Origin: Salvelinus alpinus
Taxonomy: Eukaryota > Chordata > Actinopteri > Salmoniformes > Salmonidae
DNA length: 64,000 nt
Assembly: GCF_045679555.1 (NCBI RefSeq)
Contig: NC_092110.1
Coordinates: 3,797,390 to 3,861,389, forward strand
Direction: 5' to 3'
Position numbers and translations under genes: made by a program. Shown here one piece after another: positions 1-16,656 of the stretch. Below the pieces are notes generated by a model. It made no database searches. It saw only the letters and a program-made list of their open reading frames with translations, and was not told the DNA's origin. How positions within the stretch are numbered: position 1 is the first letter of the stretch; each line of letters opens with the position of its first letter.

Positions 1-80
1 TTTTGTGATTTAATTTACTTTAATTCATAGTGAATTTATTATTGTAATTTACTTTAATCAACCTAGAGCAGTGACACATA

Positions 81-1655
81 CCGTTGAAGTAGAAAGTTTA
101 CATACACTTAGTTTGGAGTCATTAAACTCATTTTTCAACCACTCCACAAATTTCTTGTTATCAAACTATAGTTTTGGCAAGTCGGTTTGGACATCTACTT
201 TGTGCATGACACAAGTAATTTTTACAACAATTGTTAACAGACAGATTATTTAACTTATAATTCTCTGTCACAATTCCAGTGGGTCAGAAGTTTATATACA
301 CTAAGTTGACTGTGCCTTTAAACAGCTTGGAAAATTCCAAAAAATCATGGCTTTAGAAGCTCTGATAGGCTAATTGACATCCTTTGAGTCAATTGGAGGT
401 GTACCTGTGGATGTATTTCAAGGCCTACCTTCAAATGCAGTGCCTCTTTGCTTGACATAATGGGAAAATCAAAAGAAATCACCAAAGACCTCAGAAAGAA
501 ATTGTAGACCTCCACAAGTCTGGTTCATCCTTGGGAGCAATTTCCAAATGCCTGAAGGTGCCACGTTCATCTGTACAAACAATAGTATGCAAGTGTAAAC
601 ACCATGGGACCACGCAGCCGTCATGCTGCTCAGGAAGGAGACACGTTCTGTCTCCTAGAGATGAATGTACTTTGGTGCGAAAAGTACAAATCAATCCCAG
701 AACAACAGCAAAGGACCTTGTGAAGATGCTGGAGGAAACAGGTACAAAAGTATCTATATCCACAGTAAAATGAGTCCTATATCGACATAACCTGAAAGGC
801 CGCTCAGCAAGGAAGAAGCCACTGCTCCAAAACTGACATAAAAAAGCCAGACTACGGCTCTGGTCTGATGAAACAAAAATAGAACTGTTTGGCCATAATG
901 ACCATCGTTACATTTGGAGGAAAAAGAGGGAGGCTTGCAAGCCGAAGAACACCATCCCAACCGTGAAGCACGGGGGTGGCAGCATAATGTTGTGGGGGTC
1001 CTTTGCTGCAGGAGGGACTGGTGCACTTCACAAAATAGATGGTATCCTGAGGAAGGAAAATTATGTGGATATATTGAAGCAACATCTCAAGACATCAGTC
1101 AGGAAGTTAAAGCTTGGTCACAAATGGGTCTTCCAAATGGACAATGACTCCAAGCATACTTCCAAAGTTGTGGCAAAATGGCTTAAGGACAACAAACTCA
1201 AAGTATTGGAGTGGCCATCACAAAGCCCTGACCTTAATCCTATAGAACATTTGTGGGCAGAACTGAAAAAGCGTGTGCGAGCAGAGGCCTACAAACCTGA
1301 CTCAGTTACACTAGCTCTGTCAGGAGGAATGGGCCAAAATTCACCCAACTTATTGTGGGAAGCTTGTGGAAGGCAACCCAAAACGTTTGACCCAAGTTAA
1401 ACAATTTAAAGGCAATGCTACCAAATACTAATTGAGTGTATGTAAACGTCTGACCCACTGGGAATGTTATGAAAGAAATAAAAGCTGAAATAATTCTCTC
1501 TACTATTATTCTGACATTTCACATTCTTAAAATAAAGTGGTGATCATAACTGACCTAAGACATGGCATTTTTACTAGGATTAAATGTCAGGAATTGTGAA
1601 AAACTGAGTTTAAATGTATTTGGCTTAGGTGCATGTAAACTTTTGACTTCAACTG
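81..1655 (+). mobile_element. Sleeping Beauty-type Tc1/mariner element, decayed
   Basis: The element lies between TA dinucleotides at 79-80 and 1656-1657. Its outer ends (GTTGAAGTAGAAAGTTTACA at the left, mirrored at 1630-1655) are inverted repeats. A second inner pair (GGGTCAGAAGTTTATATACA near 281 and its mirror near 1436-1458) gives the two-repeats-per-end IR/DR layout known for Sleeping Beauty-like salmonid elements. The 1,575 bp length is normal for the group. It is broken internally and should not be mobile by itself. Confidence 0.93.
460..1431 (+). pseudogene. Tc1-family transposase remnant (Sleeping Beauty type)
   Basis: The reading starts [14 protein letters not shown] at 460 and ends GNATKY then TAA at 1429-1431, the usual termini of this transposase. 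Recognisable blocks are the paired-like DNA-binding region (GAISKCLKVPRSSVQTIV, from 531), [15 protein letters not shown] (from 954), [15 protein letters not shown] and [17 protein letters not shown] with the catalytic D and E. The frame shifts shortly after the start (the 460 frame meets a stop near residue 16, and the match resumes in the frame of 531). A stop follows at 772. About 17 codons before [14 protein letters not shown], which carry the region around the first catalytic Asp, are missing. The C-terminal part is out of frame after about 1280. It is a dead copy. Confidence 0.9.
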
Positions 1656-1764
1656 TAGTTAGCCTAGTACACCTCTTATAGCATAGCAAAGTTTTATTGT
1701 CTACCCATTCACATGAAGTTAATAAACAATCATTAAATTGGATGAAAACAAGACTGTGCCTCAC

Positions 1765-1891
1765 CTGGTGTCAGGAGTAAACCTGTCTGCTATGAGGGTC
1801 ACAGAGCAGTAGGTGAGGGCCTCAGCGATGCACACTGCTATGGCGAAACCCACCCCACCCACCACCATACCTTCAGACTCCCAGGATAATT
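1765..1891 (-). CDS. Internal exon of an unidentified multi-pass membrane protein (partial gene)
   Basis: Read on the minus strand this is an open segment with a pyrimidine-rich acceptor (TTTTTCTCCCAGCAG) before it and a consensus donor (CAG|GTGAGG) after it. It encodes about 42 residues, ELSWESEGMVVGG, then a hydrophobic stretch (VGFAIAVCIAEALTYCSVTLIA), then DRFTPDTR. The composition suggests a membrane-spanning helix of a transporter or receptor-like protein. I do not recognise the family. The rest of the gene must lie to the left of the window and possibly in unrecognised exons between here and the zbtb24 promoter. No similar exon is seen elsewhere, so it is not an obvious repeat. It could also be a chance open frame, but two good splice sites and codon-like content argue against that. 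Confidence 0.5.
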
Positions 1892-2633
1892 CTGCTGGGA
1901 GAAAAACTACAAAATAAGTTAAACTTGTACTACCTAGCTATTTAAATTGTGTTATACTGTGTATACCTGATATGTGCAAACACCTTTAGGTTATACATTA
2001 ATGTGAGTATGATGAACTGTAAATCCATATCAAAACAGCAGGACAGTGTGCCAGACATCGCTATGTTGGCTAAAGGTTAAAGATAAGTGGGTTGGTTAAG
2101 GTTGATTACACAGCAATTACAATATGCTATTTGTAAAACCACAGCCTGTCCACTTGACTCAATTAAGTGCACAACATTCAAGTATTAATTTTAAAACATG
2201 TCAATGTACAGATAAAACACTTATTTGCCCATAGTCTTATGATCCATAAGATAGGTCAACAATTTGTTGAAGTTATCTGCAGGCTGTGGGAGGTTATCAA
2301 CTCATTTATTACTCTGTATAATGAACACCCGCATCATTGCATAGAATTCCTGCTTTATACGGCTCTGGTGGAACGCTCTGTCAGTGCAGGAGGAACGTCC
2401 TGAAAAGAAACCAGGGATCCTATTTTTAAACGATTTTATTTTAGTTTTGAAACATTTATTTTGTTGATCCAAAAAAATCTGTTAAATAACCATATGTGCT
2501 CCAAAGCGCCCCGTAGAATAACTACCATAGTTATGACAGAAAAGGCTAGGATACTGACCAATGATTTATATGTATATCATTGATACTGGAAGAATGTCCC
2601 ACAAATTGTTCCAGTGATGGAAATTATGTAAAA
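1892..2633. other. Intergenic or intronic sequence, nothing recognised
   Basis: AT-rich unique-looking DNA between the membrane-protein exon and the LINE tail. The only frame longer than 60 codons (2167-2403) has no recognisable domain and no splice signals. Confidence 0.5.
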
Positions 2634-3084
2634 ATGTACCACTAGCCACTTTAAACAATGCCACTTAATATAATGTTTACATACCCTACATTACCCATCT
2701 CATATGTATATACTGTACTCTATATCATCTACTGCATCTTGCCATCTTTATGTAATACATGTACCACTAGCCACTTTAAACTATGCCACTTTATGTTTAC
2801 ATACCCTACAGTACTCATCTCATATGTATATACCGTACTCTATACCATCTACTGCATCTTGCCTATGCCGTTCTGTACCACCACTCATTCATATATCTTT
2901 ATGTACATATTCTTTATCCCTTTACACTTGTGTGTGTATAAGGTAGTAGTTGTGGAATTGTTAGGTTAGATTACTTGTTGGTTATTACTGCATTGTCGGA
3001 ACTAGAAGCACAAGCATTTCGCTACACTCGCATTAACATCTGCTAACCATGTGTATGTGACTAATAAAATTTGATTTGATTTGA
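2634..3084 (+). mobile_element. 3' tail of a salmonid non-LTR retrotransposon
   Basis: The stretch ends in GTGACTAATAAAATTTGATT followed by TTGATTT-like repeats, the 3' end seen on the RT-bearing LINE fragments elsewhere in this window (compare 41041-41398 and 52925-53238). A segment of about 115 bp is repeated in tandem (near 2643-2755 and 2765-2870, both carrying CTCATATGTATATAC). No coding part remains, so it is a 5'-truncated insertion. Confidence 0.8.
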
Positions 3085-3299
3085 GTTGACCTTTGTCAGA
3101 CAACAGGCATGACTAGAGTTTGGAGATCGATAAAGATTCCCCTCAACAACATTTATAGTAATCATGTGAAAGATTCGACCACACGGAGGTATAATACTAA
3201 CTATTTCACTCCCATAAACAAACATTTCCTTGCTCCTTGGCATAGATATAACAACCCAGTGGATAGATTAATGCGGTGAAAAATTATACCAACCAAAGT

Positions 3300-3391
3300 C
3301 TATAAAGATCGTGGATTCAAACTGCGAGAACATGAAAAACCCGTGAACAACCTCCACATCTCGCGATAATCTGAACTGGGAAGAAGAGACG
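3300..3391 (+). other. zbtb24: Possible non-coding first exon of zbtb24
   Basis: A strong donor (GAGACG|GTAAGG, cut after 3391) lies 620 bp upstream of a good acceptor (TTTGTTGCAG, ending 4011) that precedes the zbtb24 start codon by 48 bp. An untranslated leader exon is therefore likely. Its 5' boundary is unknown; the value given is a guess, and no clear TATA box is visible. Confidence 0.4.
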
Positions 3392-4059
3392 GTAAGGTCC
3401 TGAAAGCTTGATATCTTTTTTTTTTTTAGGCATTGCGGTGTTTGCAGCAATCATAGAAACGCTGAGAAAGTTTCTTAGTCTCTTTATTGAACATTGTTGT
3501 TTTGTTTACATTTTGGGTTTCACTTGAAGTGCATTCATTGTGTATAATGTAAAAGGCTTACATGGCGCCCGCCCGTGTTGTGTCGCTGTTTGAAACGATG
3601 CAAAAATGTATGCGCACACTTCCCTGTGACTTTGTGACCAGTGATCGCTAAATTGATCTGTCCTATGGCTCTTCAACAGTTCTTACTAAGGTCACAAACA
3701 GCTGTTGATCGACAAATGTATATATATGTGAAATATCGCAAAAGAAAATCGAGAGAAATGTTTTATATAGTGAGAGCCTGGAGCACTCATTGTTCTGTAA
3801 GCTGCAGTAGCAAAATCTGTGTGAAGTCAAGAGCCCTGAAAAGTTCAGATGAGATGGATGGGCTATAGGTACATTTCAAGCAGTTTCACGATTATGAACT
3901 GTGAATTATAATGATCGCGCCACATCTTTGCGCCAATCTCAACATATTCCATACAATTTATTGCACTTTATTTGGCCTATTTCTTTCCAATTATGTTTCA
4001 CTTTGTTGCAGGTGGTGAGGTTTGAGTAGAATCATACTTCACAATCCATCCTCAAGAAT

Positions 4060-9464
<5,405 letters not shown>

Positions 9465-10460
9465 ACTGTATAGGCCCGGCACAACTGACTGAAGGACTGG
9501 AGAACCAATCTGCCCTAACAGAACTGACTGAATGGGCGGGAACTGTCTCCTACACCACCAGTCTAGCCCAGCCATAGCCCTGATACATGGCCGTAGACGC
9601 CGCAAAGGAGTCAACAGCTGTGTATCAGGACCAGCCCAGCCATAGACTGTATGTGCACAGCAGAACTGACCGAGGAACCAGTCTGGCCCAACACAATTGA
9701 CTTTGCCTTAGTTCACACTCAGGTTGGACAATGGATGTAAAATGCATTTGTCACGATGGTTGTAAATTGAATTGAGTTATGCAGTAATGCCAGGATATTG
9801 AAATGACACGGAGGTAGAGAAAATGTGATTCCAACTAGGTTATTCTGTGTGGCACTGACATCTTCTGGCTGACGTGATGTAAAAGCTCTGAGCCAATAGC
9901 TGTTATTTCAGGCTGCAACAAAAGGGCTATTTAGAAGCAGATAAAAGGTATTATTTGCTTGCATGTCAAGTCACAATGTAATTATTTTTTATGCGTATTT
10001 ATATTGTGAGGTGGAACAAATGCATTGTTTATATTATGAAGGTAAAAGACTGGCATTTGTGGTGCTGCAATAGCAAGGCGAGAGTGGAAAGTATTGATGC
10101 CAGGGATGTTGTTGGTGTCTGCGTGCTACTGAAGTGCTGTGGCCCTGTGTGCTCTTTCATTAAAAACAAAACTATTCATTTATTTCTGGTACTCTCCTAC
10201 CTGAGAGGAATGAAGCCTGCGTGATGTTGCGCTGTTAAAACTGCAAACCCACATGCTGTAAGTCCTCTGCTCTATCTAGGGGTTTTAAATGGCTGATGTG
10301 GGTAATACTAACACAGAAATAACCATTGTACATGTATTCTCTCCTCTGTACTGCTTTTAAGCCTTTTTATGCCATTGTTTCCCACTTCGGTCTCCTTAAA
10401 TCTGTAGTTTGAAGCATATAAAACATTTTGTTTCACTATATTAAATATCACTCAATACTT
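9465..10460 (+). other. zbtb24: Probable 3' untranslated region of zbtb24
   Basis: Sequence after the zbtb24 stop. It first holds partial repeats of the stop-codon region (see 9423-9690) and then AT-rich sequence. An ATTAAA at 10440-10445 is a possible polyadenylation signal; no canonical AATAAA was found nearer that I trust. The end is an estimate. Confidence 0.45.
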
Positions 10461-11689
10461 TACACGGGTGTCTGTGATGATTCTTCTGTTTGCTTGTCCA
10501 CTATCTCTCCTGGTAAATTAAGTTTTATATGTATAATTTCACACAACTTTTTTTTAAAGGGTAGTTGACATTTACAGGTAATAGTCTATCCCAAAACGAA
10601 TGACTGTTTCACATGTACAAAATAACAATACATTATCTTAGCAAAGATTTAAAAAGACATAATACTCAGTGACTGACTATATATTTTTAAACATGTTAAA
10701 ACAATACATTATACTATAAACCTGCTAAATTAATCCCATCCACCATAAAGAAAGAGAATGAAAAAAAGTGTTTATGTATTTATTTTAGACGCAGCAATTG
10801 TTCACGAAGCAATCATTGGGTGACTTGGTGAAGTTGTGGTAGAGCAAAGCTGTTTCCCCTCCATCCATGATGCTCGTTCAACGTTGCATTTGGAGAGTCC
10901 TGTGAACATCAACTGTCATGAACTTGTCATTCTGAACAGCACCATCTTCCTAATTGACAACCTTGACATATTGGCATAATATGAAATTTGATGGGAAACA
11001 GCAGCACCCCCATAACCTCCATAAAGTCTAAAGATATGTTCAAAGATTTGTTTCAGTCAAGCATGTTGCTATGTGTACAATCTGTTATTGACAAAAGGGA
11101 ATATTAATCAAATATATAGAAAACTTTATTGTTCCATGTACAATAGATTGAGGTGTGTTTATTAGAAAAGTGGTGGTGGATTGCATGTGGATGGTAGTCA
11201 TGGATAATGATGGATGTTTGTCATCCTGCAGTCGGAACGGCAGCATGACCAGGGGCTCAGGTCCTCTGGGAGATGAGACAAAGAAAAGAGGGGGGCTGTT
11301 AGTGGGAGCATGCGTAAGATCACACATTTCACCAGGGCCCATATTCACAAAGCATCCAATGCTGCTTTTTTCGACTAACATCAGTGTTACACTAGTGTAT
11401 ACACCCTTTTGTTATACTAGTGAAATTGTTTCCATAGCTAGGGCTGTGAGGACTTGTGAAGAGCAGAATCAACAGCCTCTGCATAATCAAAACAGTTGCT
11501 TCGTGAGAAGAGAAGATCATATTCACAGTTAGCCAATGTTATGTAAATGCCAGCTGAAAAGTACCAGTGGCCTGGCTTTGGCCCCAAGTGAGAGCAGGTC
11601 CGCCGGAGCCATGGCCCAGTGAGACATGGGTGACGGACCGAGTAGACGGAAACATAAGTCTGAGCCTTTTGGGTAAAACACTGAGGTAA
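10461..11689. other. Intergenic sequence, nothing recognised
   Basis: AT-rich DNA between zbtb24 and a LINE fragment. Open frames at 11155-11532 and 11085-11381 overlap on opposite strands, have no domain and no splice support, and look like chance frames. Confidence 0.5.
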
Positions 11690-13082
11690 ATCCTGCAATC
11701 AAACAGGCTAAACATCAGTACAGAGACAAAGTGGAGTCGCAATTCAACGGCTCAGACACGAGACAAATGTGGCAGGGTCTACAGACAATCACGGAGTACA
11801 AAGGGAAAACCAGACACGTCGTGGACACCGACGTCGTGCTTCTGGACAAGCTAAACACCTTTGCCCCCTTTGAGGATAACACAGTGCCACCGACGCGGTC
11901 CGCTCCCAAGGACTGTGGGCTCTCGTTCTGTGGTCGACTTGAGTAAGACGTTTACGCGTGTTAACCCTTGCAAGGCTGCCGCTCCAGACGGTATCCCTAG
12001 CCGCGTCCTTAGAGCATACACAGACCAGCTGGCTGGAGTGTTTACAGACATATTCAATCTCTCCCTATCCTAGTCTGCTGTCCCCACTTGCTTCAAGATG
12101 TCCACCTTAGTTTCTTGTACCCAAGAAAGCAAAGGTAACTGAACTGAATGACTATCGCCCCGTAGCACTCACTTCTGTCATCATGAAGTGATTTGAGAGG
12201 CTAGTTAAGGATCATATCACCTCTCCATCTTACCTGACACTCTAGACCCACTTCAGTTTGCATACCGCTCTAATAGATCCACAGATCTATCTGCCATTTC
12301 ACTGCACACTGCCCTATCCCATCTGGACAAGAGGAATACCTATGTAAGAATGCTGTTCATTGACTATAGCTCAGCCTTCATCCCCATAGTACCATTCAAG
12401 CTCATCATTAAGCTCGAGGCCCTGGGTCTGAACCCAGCACTGTGCAACTGGGTCCTGGACTTCCTGAGGGGCCGCCCCCAGGTGGTGAAGGTAGGAAACA
12501 ACACCTGCACTACACTGATCCTCAACACAGGGGCTCCTCATGGGTGTATGCTCAGCCCCCTCCTGTACTCCCTGTTCACCCATGACTGCGTGGCCACGCA
12601 CGCCTCTAACTCAATCATCAAGTTTGCAGACGACACGACAGTAGTAGGCCTGATTACCGACAATGACGAGACGGACAATGACGAGACGGCCTACAGGGAG
12701 GAGGTGAGGGCCCTGGAGTGGTGCCAGGAAAATAACCTCTTCCTCAGCGTCAACAAAACAAAGGAGCTGATCGTGGACTTCAGGAGACAACAGAGCGAGC
12801 ACGCCCCTATTCACATTGACGGGACCGCAGTGGAGAAGGTGAAACGCTTCAAGCTTCTCAGCATACACATCACTGACAATCTGAAATGGTCCACCCACAC
12901 AGACAGTGTGGTGAAGAAGGTGCAACAGAGCCTCTTCAACCTCAGGAATTTGTCTTGGCCCCTAAGACCCTCACAAACTTTTACAGATATGAGAGCATCC
13001 TATCGGGCTGTACGGCAACTACACTGCCCGCAAGTCTACTTTATTGTCCAGAGACTGAACATTCGCGAGTGAAATATACTCG
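11690..13082 (+). mobile_element. LINE fragment with reverse transcriptase, decayed
   Basis: A plus-strand non-LTR reverse transcriptase is visible in pieces: [20 protein letters not shown] (near 11990), FIDYSSAF (from 12356), GVPQG-like [19 protein letters not shown] and the catalytic [11 protein letters not shown] (near 12625). The C-terminal [21 protein letters not shown] block follows. The frame from 12350 to 13072 is open, but the upstream RT part has stops and frame changes and the endonuclease is missing. The RT resembles the L2/Rex1-like LINEs abundant in salmonids. It lacks the usual 3' tail and is cut off by a second LINE piece at 13083. Confidence 0.85.
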
Positions 13083-13415
13083 GAAGCGGTGGATGGAGTG
13101 CACACCTCCTGAATCGGACTAGAAGTCCACTCCGAATAACTCTTCTCAGCTGGCGGCGTCTTGGAGCAGCCTCTGGGATAAGTTCAATTGCCCTGGGGGG
13201 CACGAACAAAGGATCCAATTCGGGAAAGTTGTATTCCTGGTCGTAATGCTGGGGAGTTATCGCCGCTCAGATATCCAAAAGTTCTTTCCAGCTGTATGTA
13301 ATAACACAAAAAAACGTTCTGGGCTAATAATGTAAGAAATAACACACAAAAAAACATATACATACTGCAAAGTTGCAAAGGAGCTAGCAGCAGGACTGCC
13401 ATGTCTGTCGGCGCG
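13083..13415 (-). mobile_element. 5' part of a LINE of the same type, opposite orientation
   Basis: The stretch around ATATCCAAAAGTTCTTTCCAGC and the AAATAACACACAAAAAAACA segment is related to 49440-49615, which is the 5' end of the minus-strand LINE there. It is a short piece in minus orientation abutting the plus-strand RT fragment, so two insertions or an inversion met here. Confidence 0.55.
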
Positions 13416-14218
13416 AGGCTCTTTCTATTGAATACAGGCGGTTGACTTCAACAACCTTCATCAAATATTTTTAAAACGATTACAATAATGATTACAATAC
13501 TAATTTATCTACAAATATAAAGAAAGGGTAGGCGGGAGCTAGACAACCTGCCATGAGGCTTTGTGGGCAACGACTCCCATTGTTAGGGTCAGTGTATCCA
13601 TCATCTTTGGTTTTACTATGTTTTACTCAGACCAAAATATGTATGGAGATTAGTGAGAGGCTCGAATTTGGTCAACAAAAAATGTAATTGGTAATTTGAT
13701 CTAATAGCAGTTTCATAATGTTTAGGTTGTTGCATGTTGACGCACGTGGCATTTCGGCAACTTTGAAAAAACAACTTTATATCTGAGTTGTGCCTGTTGT
13801 CATAGAGATAGATAGAGGACTCGATTGATATAACCTTTTTTAGGGACATTGCCATGGAGGGCTTTCACCATTTTTGTTTTGGGAGACTCATTCAGCTTCA
13901 ATGGCGCTGCCCATGCTGTCACAGATACGACAATAGCACCGATACAAAGAGGAGTTCTCTATCTAATCTCTATGTCCTGTTGTTCGCGTATCTGCCCTCT
14001 CATTGGCTAGAATGGTCCCACCTGATCTCCGCCTGCCTTCCATCTTTGAGGACATGTATTTCAATTGTTATTGCGGTCACTTGACAATATAATAGACAGT
14101 GGTAGCGCTGTAACTCTTTCAGGTTGTGAATATATTTTCCGCATATCTTTAGTAGTAGTATTAACATTACCAATGACATCAGGAACTCGGAACTATTAAC
14201 AAAAGATGTGCACTGAAT
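13416..14218. other. Intergenic sequence with a dispersed repeat (about 13590-14060)
   Basis: No gene. From about 13590 to 14060 the sequence resembles 35410-35720 in the same orientation (shared TTTAGGTTGTT, CACGTGGCA, CATTGGCTAGAATG and CCCACCTGATCTC in the same order), so both belong to one repeat family or an old duplication. It carries no recognisable coding sequence or terminal inverted repeats. Confidence 0.5.
14201..14204 (-). terminator. RNA polymerase III terminator of tRNA-Leu
   Basis: A run of four T on the minus strand 15 nt past the tRNA 3' end, the standard Pol III stop signal. Confidence 0.7.
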
Positions 14219-14300
14219 ACCAGGAGTGGGGTTCGAACCCACGCGGACATATGTCCATTGGATCTTAAGTCCAACGCCTTAACCACTCGGCCATCCTGGT
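14219..14300 (-). tRNA. tRNA-Leu (anticodon UAA)
   Basis: Read on the minus strand the 82-nt sequence folds as a class II tRNA. The acceptor arms ACCAGGA and TCCTGGT pair over seven bases. The A box is TGGCCGAGTGG and the B box GGTTCGAACCC. The anticodon loop ACTTAAGA gives UAA within a TTGG/CCAA stem, and the long variable arm is TGGACATATGTCCG. There is no intron. An oligo-T run for RNA polymerase III termination lies 15 nt downstream (AAAA on the plus strand at 14201-14204). The sequence matches my memory of the vertebrate tRNA-Leu-UAA consensus at nearly every position, so it should be functional. It delivers leucine to UUA codons. Confidence 0.97.
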
Positions 14301-15087
14301 TGGCGTCAAAAACAGTTCCAATAACAGATCATGGATATCAATATATACTGAAAGGTATATTTTCTTGCACGCTACTCGCAAAAATGTAACATTCCAATGT
14401 AAAAACAATCTTAATCAAACGGCATTATATGGCATTATATGTCGTTGCAGCGGGCGGGTGTTACTGTAATTATCAAAGCAGATAGCTACTCTGACATTCA
14501 TTCTATTGTAACGATTTTGCAAGACAACTGTCGATTGACCATAATGACTTCAGCCTGATCAACAAATACAAATCAAACGCTTGACAATGTGTTCTATCAA
14601 ATGAACACATTCCCTTGATGACGATACGGCATAAATTGGGCAGTCAATTGTACAGTTATTTGAATGATGTGCTTTGTATTGTTTTCCCTTGATGTCTATA
14701 GGCAATCATTTCATTGGGGAGAACTTTGTGACCAGTGGTAGAAGACGTACCCAATTGTGATACTTGAGTAAAAGTATAGATATCTTAATTAACACAAAGT
14801 AACTCGTGTAAAAGTTAGTCACCCAGTAAAATAATACTTGAGTAAAAGTCTAAAAGTATTTGGTTCTAAATGTATTTAAGTATCAAAAGTAAATGTAATT
14901 GCTAAAATATACTTAAAAGTATAAATAATTTGGTATAGGCAAAGCTTGATTGCCCAATGACCGACCGACCATATGCCGCAAACTTCCTGTAGCCTAAGTG
15001 ATTGACTCACATTCTAAAACATCGGACACACAGTACCTTCTATACTATAGATTGAGGCTCAATTATGTTATACCAACTGACTTCTTG
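14301..15087. other. Intergenic sequence with a MITE-like fragment at about 14734-14940
   Basis: No gene. The 14734-14940 part repeats ACTTGAGTAAAAGT/AGTATCAAAAGTAAATG modules typical of a common fish DNA-transposon derivative whose consensus begins CAGTGGTGGAAAAAGTAC. The remainder is unremarkable. Confidence 0.5.
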
Positions 15088-16654
15088 TGGAAGTATGACT
15101 ATATAGTTTGCACATCCAATCCTTTCAGATCTACACAGCAGGATCATTAGATATCTTCCGGGAAGGGGCAGTGGTCGATTTAGGATTGGGCGATTGTCAA
15201 ACAGAGATAGGTACCTCACTTTGCTGGTGGGGTTATGGAACACTGACGTTGAAAGTTAGCCTACATGTCACAGCAATCTGATGAGGATTCTATGAGTCTG
15301 TTTTTGACTCATGCTGGACACTAAAAATAGCAATGGTCTCTTGGATATCTGCATGTGATGTGCACGAAATAATGGAAAGATCAAGGTACATTCTTGTTTT
15401 CTTAACAATGTAAAATCCTGCTGAGTCATTTTGAGGTTGCCTTCAGTTGCAATATCAGTCAGTGTAGCAATAACGGTTGTCTCCAAGAAAAGAACTCAAA
15501 TGTATCACAATCATAAGTTTAGAATGACGCCTCATTATCAAGTAATTGTGTATATCAAAAAGGGATGCTCAAATGAAACACAGAGGGCCATTCTACAGCA
15601 TTTGTATTCATAAAAATCACAATATCCCGTCATTAAACATACATGTAAAAAATTGTAAAATCAAACATTCAATACAGCAGAACGTTATAGGAATAGTGGG
15701 AGAAGTAAGCATTTGAACTGCACTCAAGTAAACATTCTTGATTGACTAATCAAGTATTCTTTTAACTGCCAGTCTGGAGCACCGAACAAGTGTTTTCTTT
15801 TTACAACATTAAAGAAATGGAACACCCCATATCACACTATTGCATGTTAGCTTCAGCGGTTTGACATCAAGATACTGGGTCTTCTCTCCTAACACCAGCT
15901 AGGCAAGGGTGTTAATGTACAATAAGAGATAGAAATAGCTGCATGACATACAAAATGGCACCCTCATTCAAACTGCATAAATCATTTTAAACAAACATAC
16001 CACTGAGTGTACAAAACATTAGGAACACCTTCTCTTTCCATGATATAGACTGACCAGGTGAATCAGTTGAAAGCTATGCTCCCTTATTGATGTCACCTGT
16101 TAAATCCACTTCAATCAGTGTAGATGAAGGGGAGGAGACCGGTTAAAGAAGGATGTTTAAACCTGGAAACATGGATTGTGTCTGTGTGCCATTCAGATGG
16201 TGAATGGGCAAGACAAAATATTTAAGTGCCTTTCAAAGGGGAATGGTAGTAGGTTCAACTTAATATTAAGGTGTTCTTAATGTTTTGTACACTGGAACAC
16301 CCATACTGTACATCTGAAAATATTCAGGATCAAGTGCATACTTGTGTAAACAACTGCAAATTGATTAATTCTACTTCTTTACATACATTGTCATGGCCAT
16401 GAAAAAACTTTTGAGAGGATCTTGACATGAGATAAAACAATAACACTGATATTGGTCTCTGTCTGTCTCACTTGTTGCAGCATGGGAAACAGCAACAGAA
16501 CAACTTCCTACAGGCGTTGTTCTTGTACTTCACCGCCAGCTTGATCTGAGCCTGGGCCTTGCCCACAAAGTCTGTTGTTGCGACTACGTTGGCCACCATG
16601 GCCCTCTGTTCCTCCACCAGCAGAGCCATCTGCAAGAACAGCTCATGGATGTCC
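15088..16654 (-). repeat. Downstream copy of a tandem duplication of the stx11 3' end
   Basis: This ~1.57 kb segment repeats 16661-18245 in the same orientation, with high similarity along its length (compare TGGAAGTATGACTATATAG at 15088 with TGGAAGTATTACTATATAG at 16661). The duplicated unit runs from inside the last coding part of the syntaxin gene through its 3' flank. A few bases (ATATAG, 16655-16660) separate the two copies. Confidence 0.9.
16000..16293. mobile_element. Small Tc1-type MITE, copy in the downstream duplicate
   Basis: The left end CACTGAGTGTACAAAACATT and a right end AATGTTTTGTACACT form terminal inverted repeats next to TA. It was present before the duplication because 17578-17876 is the matching copy. 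Here the last ~10 bp of the right end are missing. Confidence 0.7.
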
Positions 16655-16656
16655 AT
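16466..16656 (-). pseudogene. Truncated duplicate of the stx11 C-terminus
   Basis: A 62-codon minus-strand frame, MDIHELFLQMALLVEEQ...CRKLFCCCFPCCNK, equals the last part of the neighbouring syntaxin's SNARE motif and its Cys-rich anchor. It comes from the tandem duplication and lacks the N-terminal helices and most of the SNARE motif. Relative to the parent it lost 12 nt (the residues DNIE are gone) and 3 nt (KKNNPC becomes KNNAC). Both losses keep the frame open. Loss of four residues would break the heptad register. It may be transcribed as read-through of the parent's 3' region but has no evident promoter. Confidence 0.85.

Noticed and set aside
2167-2403. 78-residue plus-strand frame
   Set aside because: No domain and no transcript signals.
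11155-11532. 125-residue plus-strand frame
   Set aside because: Overlaps antisense frames of similar length, ordinary composition, no domain.
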